A stretch of 64,000 nt of DNA, from assembly GCA_963921195.1 (NCBI GenBank), contig OY992538.1:7278330-7342329 (forward strand), written 5' to 3'. The notes beneath the pieces were generated by a model. That model was not told the DNA's origin, ran no database searches, and saw nothing but the letters and a program-made list of their open reading frames with translations. How positions within the stretch are numbered: position 1 is the stretch's first letter; every line of letters starts with the position of its first letter. The position numbers and the translations under genes are program-made. Below are positions 16,801-29,354 of the stretch, piece after piece. Source of the DNA: Pegoplata infirma. Lineage: Eukaryota > Arthropoda > Insecta > Diptera > Anthomyiidae.

Positions 16801-19265
16801 ATGTCATGTTATAGATAGTATTGATGATGTTCTTTCCAACTATAGTCATCAAACTTTCCTAATCAATTTAGAAATAAAAAAATAATAATCTTAAGTTTTA
16901 AATTTCTACGTTAAATTTTTTTAAAGAAACTGGTTACTATGGAAATATGGACAGGTGTTCCGAGATAAGAGTGGTACCATAAATAGCCCTTAGTGTGCTC
17001 TTTCCAAATATAACAATTAAATTTTTCTGATCGATTTAGAAATTAGAGGTATTTAAAAAAATAAACTTAAGTTTCAACAATTTTATTAAAGAAAAATTAA
17101 CATTTCAGTTAACAGCACTTAATGCTAAACTGTTAAAAATAAAAATAATGTTAGAAAATTGGCGGGAGTTTTTTTTATGTAATGTTATCTTTTTCTGTTT
17201 TAAATACTTGAAATTTGTTGGTAAATTTTCCGATGAAATTTTTGGTCACTTGGTCACTTTTGGGAAAATGTTCCGGGATGAAAGTCGTGTTATAGATAGT
17301 ATTGATGATGTTCTTTCCAATCAAAGATACGAAATTTTCCTGATCAATTTAGAAATAAAAAATGTTCAATGTTAAATTTTCCAATGAAACTGGTTGCAAT
17401 GGAAATATGAACAGGTGTTCTGGGATGAGAGTGGTACCATAAATAGCCCCTAGTGTGCTCTTTCCAAATATAACCATGGTATTGTTTTAATCAATTTAGA
17501 AATGAGAGGTATTTAAATAATTTTACTAAAGTAAAAAATTTCAATCTATGTTAAAAATTTGGATGAAACTGGTGGTCACTATGGCAATTGGGGCAACTGT
17601 TCCGGGATGAATGTCATGTTATAGATAGTATTGATGATGTTCTTTCCAACTATAGCCATCAAACTTTCCTGATCAATTTAGAAATAAAAAAAAAATAATA
17701 ATCTTAAGTTTTCCATTTCTATGTTAAATTTTTTTAAAGAAACTGGTTACTATGGAAATATGGACAGGTGTTCCGAGATGACAGTGGTACCATAAATAGC
17801 CCTTAGTGTGCTCTTTCCAAATATAACCACGAAATTCTTCTGGTCAATTTAAAAATTAGAGGTATTTAAAAAAATAAACATAAGTTTCACAAAAAAATTT
17901 AACATTCCAGTGTACAGTATGAAATGTTAAGCAAATAAAAATAATGTTATACAATTTGCAGAATTGTTTGAATGTAATGTTTGTTTATTTTTTTGGTTTT
18001 AAATACTTTTACGAATCTGGTGGTCACTATAGATATATGGATCGGAATTCCTAAATGAAAGTCACATGATAAAATATGCAATTACCATACTTTCTAGTAG
18101 TACCAGTACGAAGTATCTAGTCAATTTTAAAATTGCATTTGTATTTGATCCTAAAAACAGATAATTTAAAACCAAAGTTTCTGATGAAACATGTGGTCAC
18201 TATGGAAATTTGCTTAAATGTTCCGGGATGAAAGTCATGTTGTAGATAGTATTGGTGATGTTATTTCCAAGCAAATTTACTAAATTATACTGATAAATTT
18301 AGAAATAAAAAAATAATAGAAAGTTCTCAATTTCTATGTTAAATTTTCGAATGAAACTGGTTACTATGGAAATGTGGACAGGTGTTCCGGGGTGAAAGTG
18401 GTAACCTTAATAGCCCATAGTGTGCTCTTTCCAAATATAGGCAGGAAATTTTGTTGATCAATTTAGAAATAAGAGGTATTTGAATAATTTTACAAAAATT
18501 AAAAATTTCTAATCTATGTTAAAAATTTGGATGAAACTGGTGGTCACTATGCCCACCAGGAGCAGAATTCCGAAATGAAAGCCAGGTGATAGGTTAAACG
18601 ATGGTCGTTGTGTTGAAAGTTTTGTAGTCAATTTTGAAATTAAAGTAATTTTGTCCTAAAATCAGGAAATTTTAAATTAAATTTTCCTATAAAACTTGTG
18701 GTCACTACGGCAATTGGCGTAACTGTTCCGGGATGAGCGTCATATTATAGATAGTATTGGTGATGTTCTTTCCAACTATAGCCATCAAATTCTCCTGATC
18801 AATTTAGAAGTGAAAAAAAAAATATTAATATAAAGTTTTTAATTTCTATATAGTTAATATAAAGTTTTTAATTTCTATATGTCCATATTTCCGTATATCA
18901 CTACGGAAATATGGACAGGTGTTCCGGGACGAGAGTGGTACTATAAATAGCTCTTAGTGTGCTATATCCAAATATAACCATGACAATTTTCTGATCAATT
19001 TAGAAATTAGAGGTATTTAAAGAATTAAACATAAGTTTTAACAAAAAGTTTAACATTCTAGTTAACAGAACTTAATGCTGAAATGTTAAATAAGTTAAAA
19101 TAATAATGTTAGACAATTGGCGGGAGATTACATTTTTTTTGGCGGAAAAATAACAGTCTGTTAATAATACATCTTTACACTGAAAAGTATGAAGTTTAGA
19201 AATATAAAAAAATTACATTAGGTCGGATCGATTTTAGTTTTTTTTTTTTTTAAACGGGAAGATCG
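13835..19265 (+). repeat. Left arm of the giant fold-back (tandem ~165-170-bp units)
   Basis: The arm is a chain of degenerate units marked by GGTCACTATGG, then TTCCGGGATGAAAGTCATG, GATGTTCTTTCCAA, GATCAATTTAGAAAT and GAGGTATTT. The early markers at about 14130, 14301, 14470 and 14640 are 169-171 bases apart. A longer order is visible too: the block with AACAGCACTTAATGCTAAAC recurs at about 16310 and 17110 (period about 800) and, more diverged, near 17900 and 19065. The open frames at 14467, 15053 and 17148 are parts of these units, not genes. Confidence 0.88.
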
Positions 19266-20209
19266 CAAATGTTGAGAATGGATGTGAAAATAATTTACCA
19301 AAAAATCGTCTTAGTTGGGTTTAAACTCAGTAACCGCTTTTGATATGGAAATCGGACGTTAACAATTTTGTAAGTAAATTCAACTGAAAAAACGTTTTTT
19401 TTTTCCTATTAAAAAAGGGCTACTTATATTTCATTTAAAACAACAAACATTTTCACTTATTTTTAAACGTTAATAAATGACCAGACATTCCATTAAAACA
19501 AATGATATTTCAGTTATTTTAACTGCTTACATTTTTTTATTTTGTGAAGTAAAAATAAAATTATTTGAATAACAAACTACAAAAACCGTAAATTATGTGG
19601 TATAATCAGTCACAAATAATTTAACTGATAAAAATATTTTCCGTAAATTTTGTAGTTTATTTTTTTACCAACTGTTTAAGTCAGCTTATATTTAAGTTTC
19701 ATTGGAAATTAAATGATAAAACATTAAAAACAACTTTACCTAAAAACTTTGTGAATGAACCTAAATGTTACTGTAAAATTTATCTGGGTGCATAACTCAA
19801 AAAACGCTATCTTTGAGTTAATGATGCAGAATTCTTTGTTATATCATGCTTTATATTGTGTCAAAAATTCGTATTAATATCTTTTATACCCACCGTTTGA
19901 GAAGAGAACACGCCATTATTACATTTTCAATGTACCGGCCTTTTTCAATGGAAAACCAGTTTCAGTTGTAAACTTTAAACTCGATTTTCCGATTTTTCGG
20001 TTCCAAAATTTAAATTTTTTTTTAAACTTTGAAGGAAAACTTTTTTATTTCTTAATTGGTCAGGAAATTTTAGTAAGAACGACATCATTGCTATCATTAA
20101 CATGACTTTTATCACTGAACATTTGCTTAATATTGCCATTGTGCCCACAAGTTTTATAGGAAAAATTGCATAAAAATTTAAAGTTTTAAGGATCAACACT
20201 GTGACAAGA

Positions 20210-20262
20210 GCAATGGTTCTCAAACGGTGGGTCGCGACCCCCCAGGGGGTCGCTAACAAATT
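20210..20262. mobile_element. Isolated hAT-like terminus (GGGTCGCGACCCCC)
   Basis: GGTTCTCAAACGGTGGGTCG followed by CGACCCCCCAGGGGGTCGC. This strongly resembles the terminal inverted repeats of Charlie-type hAT elements, which begin CAGTGGTTCTCAA with GTGGGTCGCGACC. Only one end is visible in the spacer, so it looks like a remnant. Confidence 0.5.
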
Positions 20263-20639
20263 TGTTAAAACCTTAGATTTTGGTAAATTTTAAACACATT
20301 TTTTTAATTGTTGTGTTATAAAAATATACAAATACTTTTATAAAAGAAAAATATTTTTTCAATCACTTAAGGTCCCTCCGTAATCACTGTGCAGTTGTTA
20401 ATTTCTCTGGATGCTCAAAATTTATTTGTGAAGTGTTTTGGCTCAGTCTAGGATCTGACAGTTCGTTTTCTATTAACTTTTCGATGCTGATTTCGAATTT
20501 TGGTTACAAATTTTTCTAGTACGTTTTTGAGAAAATTAAAGGCAAAGTTCACAAAAACGTATTCTTGTGCATTTTAAAGAGCTTTGTTTGTGAAATTTTC
20601 AGATGCGTCTGAGATATGACCACTTTTTTCGATTCACTT

Positions 20640-21155
20640 TTTAATGCTGATTCCAAGTCTGCATCCGAATAACGGATCTAGATTCGCGATCGAATAAAAT
20701 TTCTAGAGTCCGTCCGAAACCATTTTTTCGAGGCCAAACCGAAACCGAACCGAATATTGGGCCAAAAAGAGATATTCGGCCGAAACCGAAACTTAAAAAT
20801 GGCATGAATAAAATCATTAAAAATTTTTTAAAAATAAATATACGGGGCTTTATGTTTTTGAATGATAGGAGTTGTTGCATTTATAAAAAAAAATGTTTTT
20901 TAAAAAACTGTAAAAAAAATTCTAAATTTCATATGTAGATTAGGAGAAAAAAAAATATTTCAACAATAACAGTATTACAGTTATTGGACAACCTTGCTTC
21001 TTTTTGTTCAAGTAAACTGAAACAAGTAAATTAGAACACGAAATTAAAAATTAGCGACTTTTTTTATATATTTTTTAAAATACCAAAAAGTTTCGGTTTC
21101 GGCTAATATTCGGCCAAAATTTTGCCGAAACCGAGACCGAAACCGATCGATCAAT
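20640..21155. repeat. CCGAATATT-rich repeat related to the 11041 MITE
   Basis: It carries GAGGCCAAACCGAAACCGAA, ATATTCGGCCGAAACCG and, on the right, TTTCGGCTAATATTCGGCC and CCGAGACCGAAACCG. The internal words match the MITE at 11041-11490, but I cannot see intact matching ends or a target duplication. Confidence 0.5.
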
Positions 21156-21943
21156 ATGAAACATTGGTACATAATTTTGAAAAAAAAAACTATAATTCCT
21201 CCAAATTGGACTTTAAATTCTTTCTTGGTAAACATTTCTTCATTTCTGATCAGGTTTAACTGGTGGTTTTTCTTTTATTTTCGGAAAAAAATCTATGAAG
21301 ATAGTAAGTTTCGATATAAAATACCGTAGTTCAAGATCTGGTTTTTAAATTTTTGAGAAAATTGAGGTCGAAGTTCACAAAAATTGTGTTTTATTTTTTA
21401 GAAGTTTTTTACTTGAAATTTTTGGTATGCGTCTGGGATCTGACCACACGGTTTCGATTAAACTTTCAATGCTGCTTCTGAATTAGGTTTCCAAATTTTT
21501 CCATTACTTTAGGTTTTTGAAAAAACTTGCAAATATATGTTCTTTGTTATTTTTTATTTAAAATTTTTATGTTGAATAAGCCAAACACATGATATTTGTT
21601 TTTGTAATACACAACATTTAAAATTGATTTTGATAATGATTTTTTCCAATTGAAAAAATGTAATTACCATTAAATGGTAATGAATTTTTTTTCATTATCA
21701 TTGATATCAACCAATGGTAATGAAATTTCAATGGTAATGAAAAATTCCCATCTATGGACTAGAGTCTACTTTTTAATCTAGCATATGCCCTTAATTTCGG
21801 AATTCTATTCCATATGGTCATTAGGGTGACACAAACATGAGTTTTGGCAAATTTCGTTAAGCGCCGGGAAAACTTTCTTTTCCTTGGCTGTATGGTATGA
21901 CCAAATGCAGTAAAATTAAGCAATTTTTGATTTACATCGCTTC

Positions 21944-24900
21944 CGATCTTCCCGTTAAAAAAAAAAAAAAAAAAAAACTAAAATCGATCCGACCTAATGT
22001 AATTTTTTTATATTTCTAAACTTCATACTTTTCAGTGTAAAGATGTATTCTTAACAGAATGTTATTTTTCCGCCAAAAAAATGTAATCTCCCGCCAATTG
22101 TCTAACATTATTATTTTAACTTATTTAACATTTCAGCATTAAGTTCTGTTAACTAGAATGTTAAACTTTTTGTTAAAACTTATGTTTAATTCTTTAAATA
22201 CCTCTAATTTCTAAATTGATCAAAAAATTGTCATGGTTATATTTGGATATAGCACACTAAGAGCTATTTATAGTACCACTCTCGTCCCGGAACACCTGTC
22301 CATATTTCCGTAGTGACCAGTTTCCTTCAAATATTTAGCATAGAAATTAAAAACTTTATATTAATATTTTTTTTTTCACTTCTAAATTGATCAGGAGAAT
22401 TTGCTGGCTATAGTTGGAAAGAACATCACCAATACTATCTATAATATGACGCTCATCCCGGAACAGTTACGCCAATTGCCGTAGTGACCACAAGTTTTAT
22501 AGGAAAATTTAATTTAAAATTTCCTGATTTTAGGATAAAATTACTTTAATTTCAAAATTGACTACAAAACTTTCAACACAACGACCATCGTTTAACCTAT
22601 CACATGGCTTTCATTTCGGAATTCTTCTCCTGGTGGGCATAGTGACCACCAGTTTCATCCAAATTTTTAACATAGATTAGAAAATTTTTAACTTTTGTAA
22701 AATTATTCAAATACCTCTTATTTCTAAATTGATCAACAAAATTTCCTGTCCATATTTGGAAAGAGCACACTATGGGCTATTAAGGTTACCACTTTCACCC
22801 CGGAACACCTGTCCACATTTCCATAGTAACCAGTTTCATTCGAATATGTAACATAGAAATTGAGAACATTCTATTATTTTTTTATTTCTAAATTTATCAG
22901 TATAATTTAGTAAATTTGCTTGGAAATAACATCACCAATACTATCTACAACATGACTTTCATCCCGGAACATTTAAGCAAATTTCCATAGTGACCACATG
23001 TTTCATCAGAAACTTTGGTTTTAAATTATCTGTTTTTAGGATCAAATACAAATGCAATTTTAAAATTGACTAGATACTTCGTACTGGTACTACTAGAAAG
23101 TATGGTAATTGCATATTTTATCATGTGACTTTCATTTAGGAATTCCGATCCATATATCTATAGTGACCACCAGATTCGTAAAAGTATTTAAAACCAAAAA
23201 AATAAACAAACATTACATTCAAACAATTCTGCAAATTGTATAACATTATTTTTATTTGCTTAACATTTCATACTGTACACTGGAATGTTAAATTTTTTTG
23301 TGAAACTTATGTTTATTTTTTTAAATACCTCTAATTTTTAAATTGACCAGAAGAATTTCGTGGTTATATTTGGAAAGAGCACACTAAGGGCTATTTATGG
23401 TACCACTGTCATCTCGGAACACCTGTCCATATTTCCATAGTAACCAGTTTCTTTAAAAAAATTTAACATAGAAATGGAAAACTTAAGATTATTATTTTTT
23501 TTTTATTTCTAAATTGATCAGGAAAGTTTGATGGCTATAGTTGGAAAGAACATCATCAATACTATCTATAACATGACATTCATCCCGGAACAGTTGCCCC
23601 AATTGCCATAGTGACCACCAGTTTCATCCAAATTTTTAACATAGATTGAAATTTTTTACTTTAGTAAAATTATTTAAATACCTCTCATTTCTAAATTGAT
23701 TAAAACAATACCATGGTTATATTTGGAAAGAGCACACTAGGGGCTATTTATGGTACCACTCTCATCCCAGAACACCTGTTCATATTTCCATTGCAACCAG
23801 TTTCATTGGAAAATTTAACATTGAACATTTTTTATTTCTAAATTGATCAGGAAAATTTCGTATCTTTGATTGGAAAGAACATCATCAATACTATCTATAA
23901 CACGACTTTCATCCCGGAACATTTTCCCAAAAGTGACCAAGTGACCAAAAATTTCATCGGAAAATTTACCAACAAATTTCAAGTATTTAAAACAGAAAAA
24001 GATAACATTACATAAAAAAAACTCCCGCCAATTTTCTAACATTATTTTTATTTTTAACAGTTTAGCATTAAGTGCTGTTAACTGAAATGTTAATTTTTCT
24101 TTAATAAAATTGTTGAAACTTAAGTTTATTTTTTTAAATACCTCTAATTTCTAAATCGATCAGAAAAATTTAATTGTTATATTTGGAAAGAGCACACTAA
24201 GGGCTATTTATGGTACCACTCTTATCTCGGAACACCTGTCCATATTTCCATAGTAACCAGTTTCTTTAAAAAAATTTAACGTAGAAATTTAAAACTTAAG
24301 ATTATTATTTTTTTATTTCTAAATTGATTAGGAAAGTTTGATGACTATAGTTGGAAAGAACATCATCAATACTATCTATAACATGACATTCATCCCGGAA
24401 CAGTTGCCCCAATTGTCATAGTGACCACCAGTTTCATCCAAATTTTTAACATAGATTTCAAATTTGTACTATAATAAAATTATTTAAATACCTCTAATTT
24501 CTAAATTGATGAAAAAAATGCCATGGTTATATTTGGAAAGAGCACACTAGGGGCTATTTATGGTACCACTCTCATCCCAGAACACCTGTTCATATTTACA
24601 TTGCAACCACTTTCATTGGAAAATTTAACATTGAACATTTTTTATTTCTAAATTTATCAGGAAAATTTCTTTGATTGGAAAGAACATCATCTATAACATG
24701 ACGTTCAATCCGGAACATTTTCCCAAAAGTGACCAAGTGACCAAAAATTTTATCGGAAAATTAACCAACAAATTTCAAGCACTTAAATCAGAAAAAGATA
24801 AAATTACATAAAAATAAAAACTCCCGCCAATTTTCTAACATTATTTTTATTTTTAACAGTTTAGCATTAAGTGCTGTTAACTGAAATGTTAATTTTTCTT

Positions 24901-27358
24901 TAATAAAATTGTTGAAACTTAAGTTTATTTTTTTAAATACCTCTAATTTCTAAATTGATCAGAAAAATTTAATGGTTATATTTGGAAAGAGCACACTAAG
25001 GGCTATATATGGTACCACTCACGTCCCGGAACACCTGTCGATATTTCCATAGTAACGAATTTCTTTAAAAAATTTAATATATAAATTGAAAACTCAAGAT
25101 TAATTATTTTTTTTATTTCTAAATTGATCAGGACAATTTGATGGATATAGTTGGAAAGAACATCATCAATATTATCTACAATATGACGTTCATCTCGGAA
25201 CAGTTACGTCAATTGACATAGTGATCACAGGTTTCATAGGAGAATTTGATTAAACATTTGCTGATTTTAGGGTCAAATACCTTCAATTTCAAAATTGACA
25301 ACAAAACTCCCAAAAAAACGATTAGAGGGTATATCCATTTTTAATCTATCACCTGACTGTCATTTTGGAATTCTGCTCCTTGTGGGCATAGTGACCACCA
25401 GCTCATCCAAATTTTTAACATAGACTTGAAATTTTTTTTACTTTTGTAAAATTATTTAAATACCTCTTATTTCTCAATTGATTAAAAAATTTTAATGGTT
25501 ATATTTGGGAAGAGCACACTAAGGGCTATTAAGAGTACCACTCTCATCCCGGAACACCTGTCCTTATTCCCATAGTAACCAGTTTCATTCGAAAATTCGA
25601 CATAGATATTGAAAACTTTAAATTATTTTTTTTATTTCTAAATTGATCAGGATAATTTGGTAACTTTGGTTGGAAAGAACATCATTAATACTATATATAA
25701 CATGACTTTTATACCGGAACAGTTGCGCCAATTGCCATAGTGACCACAAGTTTCTTCGGAAAATTTGGTTAAGAATTTCTTGTTTTTGGGATCAAATACC
25801 CCCGATTTCAAAATTGACAACACTCTAGAGAGTATTTAAATTGCATAATACATCACATGACTCTCATTTTTGGATTCTACTCCTTGTGGCCAAAGTGACT
25901 ACCAGTTTAAAAAAATTTGCTCTAATTGCCATAGTGACCACGAGTTACATCGGAAAATTTGATCTAAAACTTATGTTTTCTGGAGCAAATGTCTTCAATT
26001 TCAAATTTGATTACAAAACTTTCAACGCTATGACTAGAGTTTATGTCCATTGGATAATCTATCACATAACTTTCATTTCGGAAATCCGGTCAATAGTGAC
26101 CATCAGTTTTATTCAACATAAATTTGACAATTTTTAATTCCATGTTTCTCCAACCTTTTAGTTAAATATAAAAAAAAAAGTAAAAAATTAACTTTATATT
26201 TTGCCCGCCATTTGCAGAATACTCCCTCCAGCCCCCCCCCCCCCTCCACCCCCAACCTCTTTTGTTGTTTTTATTTTCTATAAAAAAAAATCAGTTAGTT
26301 TACTTTATTAAAGTTGGTTGTTTTTTTTTTTTTTTTCGTAAATTTAACATATCGGTTTTTTAAAACTTAGGGTAATTTTTTTTTTATTCATAAATTTTGT
26401 TTTTTTCTGAACATTTGCAGAATTATAAAAATACCTCAAGTTTCTAAATTGATCACAAAATTTTTTTGGATATCATTGGAAAGAGTATACTTAGGGCTAT
26501 TTATGGTACCACTTTCATCCCGGAACACCTGTCCATATTTCCATAGTGACCATTAGTTTCATCCAAAAACTTAACATAGAAATTCAAAACTTCAGAGCAA
26601 TTTTTTTTTTATTTCTAAATTGATCAGGAAAATTTGGAAGCTATGGTTAGAAAGAACATCATTAATACTATCTATGACATGACTTTCATCCGGGAACATT
26701 TGTCCAAATTGCCATAGTGACCACAAGTTTTTTGGAAAAATTTGGCCTGAAATTTTCAGTTTTTAGGATAAAATACCTCCAATTTAAAAACTGACTAGAA
26801 AACTCATACCTATATGACTAGAGAGTATGTCCATAACATAATCTAACACATGACTTTCATTTCGGAATTCCAGTCCATGTGTCCATAGTGACCAGCAGAT
26901 TCATCCAAAAATTTAACATAGAATTTGGAATTTTAAAGTCAGTATAACTCCAACTTCTAAATTGACCAGGCAGATTTTATAACCAGATGTAGAAAGTACA
27001 TGACCCATACTACCATCAATATGTGTGCCAGGTCGGAACACGTTCCATTGCTCCCGTAGTGACCACTGGATTTGTCCACTTTTTACACGAAAAATTACCA
27101 GAGTTAAGTGACGAATTTAAAGTACTAAAAAATGGAATTTTTATATTTAGCTATTTTAGAATCAAAGACTACAGTCTTACCGACTCATGGCCTGCCCGCC
27201 AAAAATAGGACCGCCCCCGTTCCCCTTTATTCGATACTCTTTCAAAACTCCCTTTTTAAAAAAAATAACATTGCACTGTTAAAACGCTGTTAAACGCTCT
27301 GTAATGTAAAATGGTTTGTGTCTTGGGTGCTAAAATTCAAATTTATCTTAACGCACAT
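21944..27358 (-). repeat. Right arm of the giant fold-back
   Basis: The reverse complement of 13835-19265 with scattered substitutions and small indels. The translations of the frames at 15053-15349 and 17148-17375 are identical to those at 25841-26137 and 23815-24042 on the other strand. The two arms are therefore nearly identical over long stretches. Confidence 0.88.
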
Positions 27359-27398
27359 GTAAATTTTGGTCTTTAATAATGACGCATTCATACATATA

Positions 27399-28658
27399 AG
27401 GCTAATTGTGACGATACCACTGAGTCAAACAGTTCACAATGTTTTGTGTAAAAAGGAGTACATACTTTCTTATATATATGCACATATGTATGTATATCTA
27501 ACGTATCCCTGCAAGCATTTCGATACGAAGAAGATACCCTAGCGTATCGCCTGGAAGATAAATTGTATTGCGGGGGATATCTTCTTCGTATTGCGGAAGA
27601 AACACCCGTTGGTAGAAAACGTGTCCCGAAAGCGATACGTCCAGAAGATACGAAAGCAAATTCTTCTGGAGGATAAATGGGCAATATTGCCAGATAATCA
27701 TTTGGAAGATAACTTTAGGATATCCCCAATAATATGTGTGGAAGATAAAAAGAAGATGTCGTCGTTTTGTCTCATAAGAGATAAATTATGATTTTTATTT
27801 GATATTATTAAAATTTAATACATAATATTTTACAAAATATCGCAGATTTGATTACAATAAACGGGAAATACATAACTTTATGAAAAATGTGTAAGAATAA
27901 GGAACTACTATTACAACAAACCACCCATTAACATTAAAATCCAATTGAATACCGCTATCAAAAAGAGTTTATTGAATAAAATCGGGTATTGCATCTTTTA
28001 ATCCATATTGTTATATAATCCAATTCGCAATTTTTGATGTAATGTTTGGAGTTCTTACGTCTTTTGGAACAAGCCAAACATTTTCATAGCTGGACGAATC
28101 ATCATCTGAAATATAATGTGAAAAACTTAAAATTTTTTTCAGATTCCTCTTGTGAGTTACTACTTACGCTTGAAGTGACTGCTCACGCTGTACATCCGCA
28201 CACAAAGCTCTGATATATTCTTTATTTTACATTAATTGTAAAATAAACCGAAAAATTTTGATTATCATGGAAAAAAATGTTTTTGACAATAAATAAAATG
28301 TTTTGATTTCGTATTTTTTTCATCCTTATGAAAAAAGGAGGATATCGTATTTGAATCGCGCAGGTGAAAAATCACCTGGACGATAAGTTTTTGATAATTT
28401 GGCGACATTATCTACTTTATAAATGACAAGAAATAAATATTTTTTTTTTAAATATTGCTAAAATATCCTCAAAATAATAAAAGGAAGATTTTTAAACAAT
28501 ACTACTTTGATAATTTTTGTATACGATAAAAAGAAGATATTGCCGCAATTTCTCTTAGGCGATATTTCTTCCAAATGCCTGCAGGGATGATTTTAAAAAT
28601 ATAAAAAAAAAAATTATTAAAAAAATAATACGAAAAATCTTATCGTGACAATTGGCCT
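27399..28658. mobile_element. TA-flanked element, TIR AGGCYAATTGTSACGAT (outer)
   Basis: Left end AGGCTAATTGTGACGAT, right end mirrored as AGGCCAATTGTCACGATA, each with TA outside. It encloses the CCCTGCA-ended element at 27505-28588, which takes up most of its length. No transposase seen. Confidence 0.6.
27505..28588. mobile_element. 1.1-kb element with ATCCCTGCARGCATTT ends (inner)
   Basis: Left ATCCCTGCAAGCATTTCGAT, right mirrored ATCCCTGCAGGCATTTGGAA. The interior is packed with GGAAGAT, GAAGATA and GCGATA words near both ends (27520-27780 and 28370-28570). No clear target duplication and no transposase. The small frames at 27388-27791 are shadows of this repeat. Confidence 0.65.
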
Positions 28659-29354
28659 TAAGTGCGGGGATTTAAAAGGATTTTTCTCTTCAAAATTATT
28701 GACGGTATTCACGAAAGAAATGTTTACCCTTGCAAAGTGTAAAATGCAACATTTATTACAACAAACACACACAAAATTATTATTTGTTTTATTTCATCCC
28801 ATGTTTTTGTTGTAAAAATTTTGCATTTCGCAATTTTGCTAGGGTAAAAATTGCTGACGTGACTACCACTATTAAGACATTGTTGATATCTATTTTTTAT
28901 TATTTATAAAAAATGTTTGAACAATTGTTTATTTTTTAACGTATGCCATATTTACAGAAGCAGGGCATTGCTTCTATGACAATACCAGAAAAAAAGTTGT
29001 CTACTTTCGTCTCGATGGCAGCACCTGCTAGTGAGTCTTTAGTAGCACACTAAATTTTAAAAACACTGTAACTAACTTTTGCGTTTAAAATTTTAAAATT
29101 TTATTTTATATGTACGATATTGGATAGTTTCTAAGAGTGTATGGAAAATTACATAGTTATCTGAGCAGTATTTCCTGAGTTATTTGAGCCCTTACTAAGT
29201 TTTAGTATTATCTCAAGAATATTCTTGAGCGTTTATTAAGACATGCGCCCCCTGGAAGGTAGCAGAAGAAACTAAATTTGTCCTATCTCTATATTATAGA
29301 GTCTCTGTACAGAAGTGCCTCAATTATGAGTGTCAAAACCAGTCCAGATTACAC
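28659..29354. other. AT-rich stretch, no gene seen
   Basis: No open frame with recognisable content and no clear repeat ends in this stretch. Confidence 0.5.

Larger units (their letters stand above)
19266..21943. other. Spacer of the giant fold-back, no transposase
   Basis: 2,678 bases between the arms. The arm boundary is sharp: both arms share AACGGGAAGATCG and then differ (CAAATG against GAAGCG). The spacer is AT-rich. It has a hAT-like end at 20210-20262, a CCGAATATT-rich repeat at 20640-21155, and two similar stretches on degenerate 'TTTTTGAGAAAATT..AAGTTCACAAAAA' sequence (about 20525 and 21353). The open frames at 19975, 20641 and 21044 show no transposase motif. Confidence 0.75.
13835..27358. 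mobile_element. Giant 13.5-kb fold-back element with 9-bp TSD
   Basis: A single inverted-repeat structure: left arm 13835-19265, spacer 19266-21943, right arm 21944-27358. The outermost bases are ATGTGCGTTAAGATAAATTT on the left and the exact mirror on the right. Directly outside both ends stands the same 9-mer, GTAAATTTT (13826-13834 and 27359-27367), with no other homology beyond. This says the whole palindrome inserted as one unit. Very long, internally repetitive terminal inverted repeats with a 9-bp duplication are hallmarks of Drosophila FB fold-back elements; the arm sequence itself I do not recognise. No transposase is visible, so it is probably non-autonomous. It lies upstream of the Nmda1-like gene, starting about 845 bases beyond the candidate start. 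Confidence 0.9.

Noticed and set aside
17148..17375. 75-residue frame found identically at 23815-24042
   Set aside because: Same reason: part of the tandem units. It lacks any recognisable domain and is broken in the sister block at 16350.
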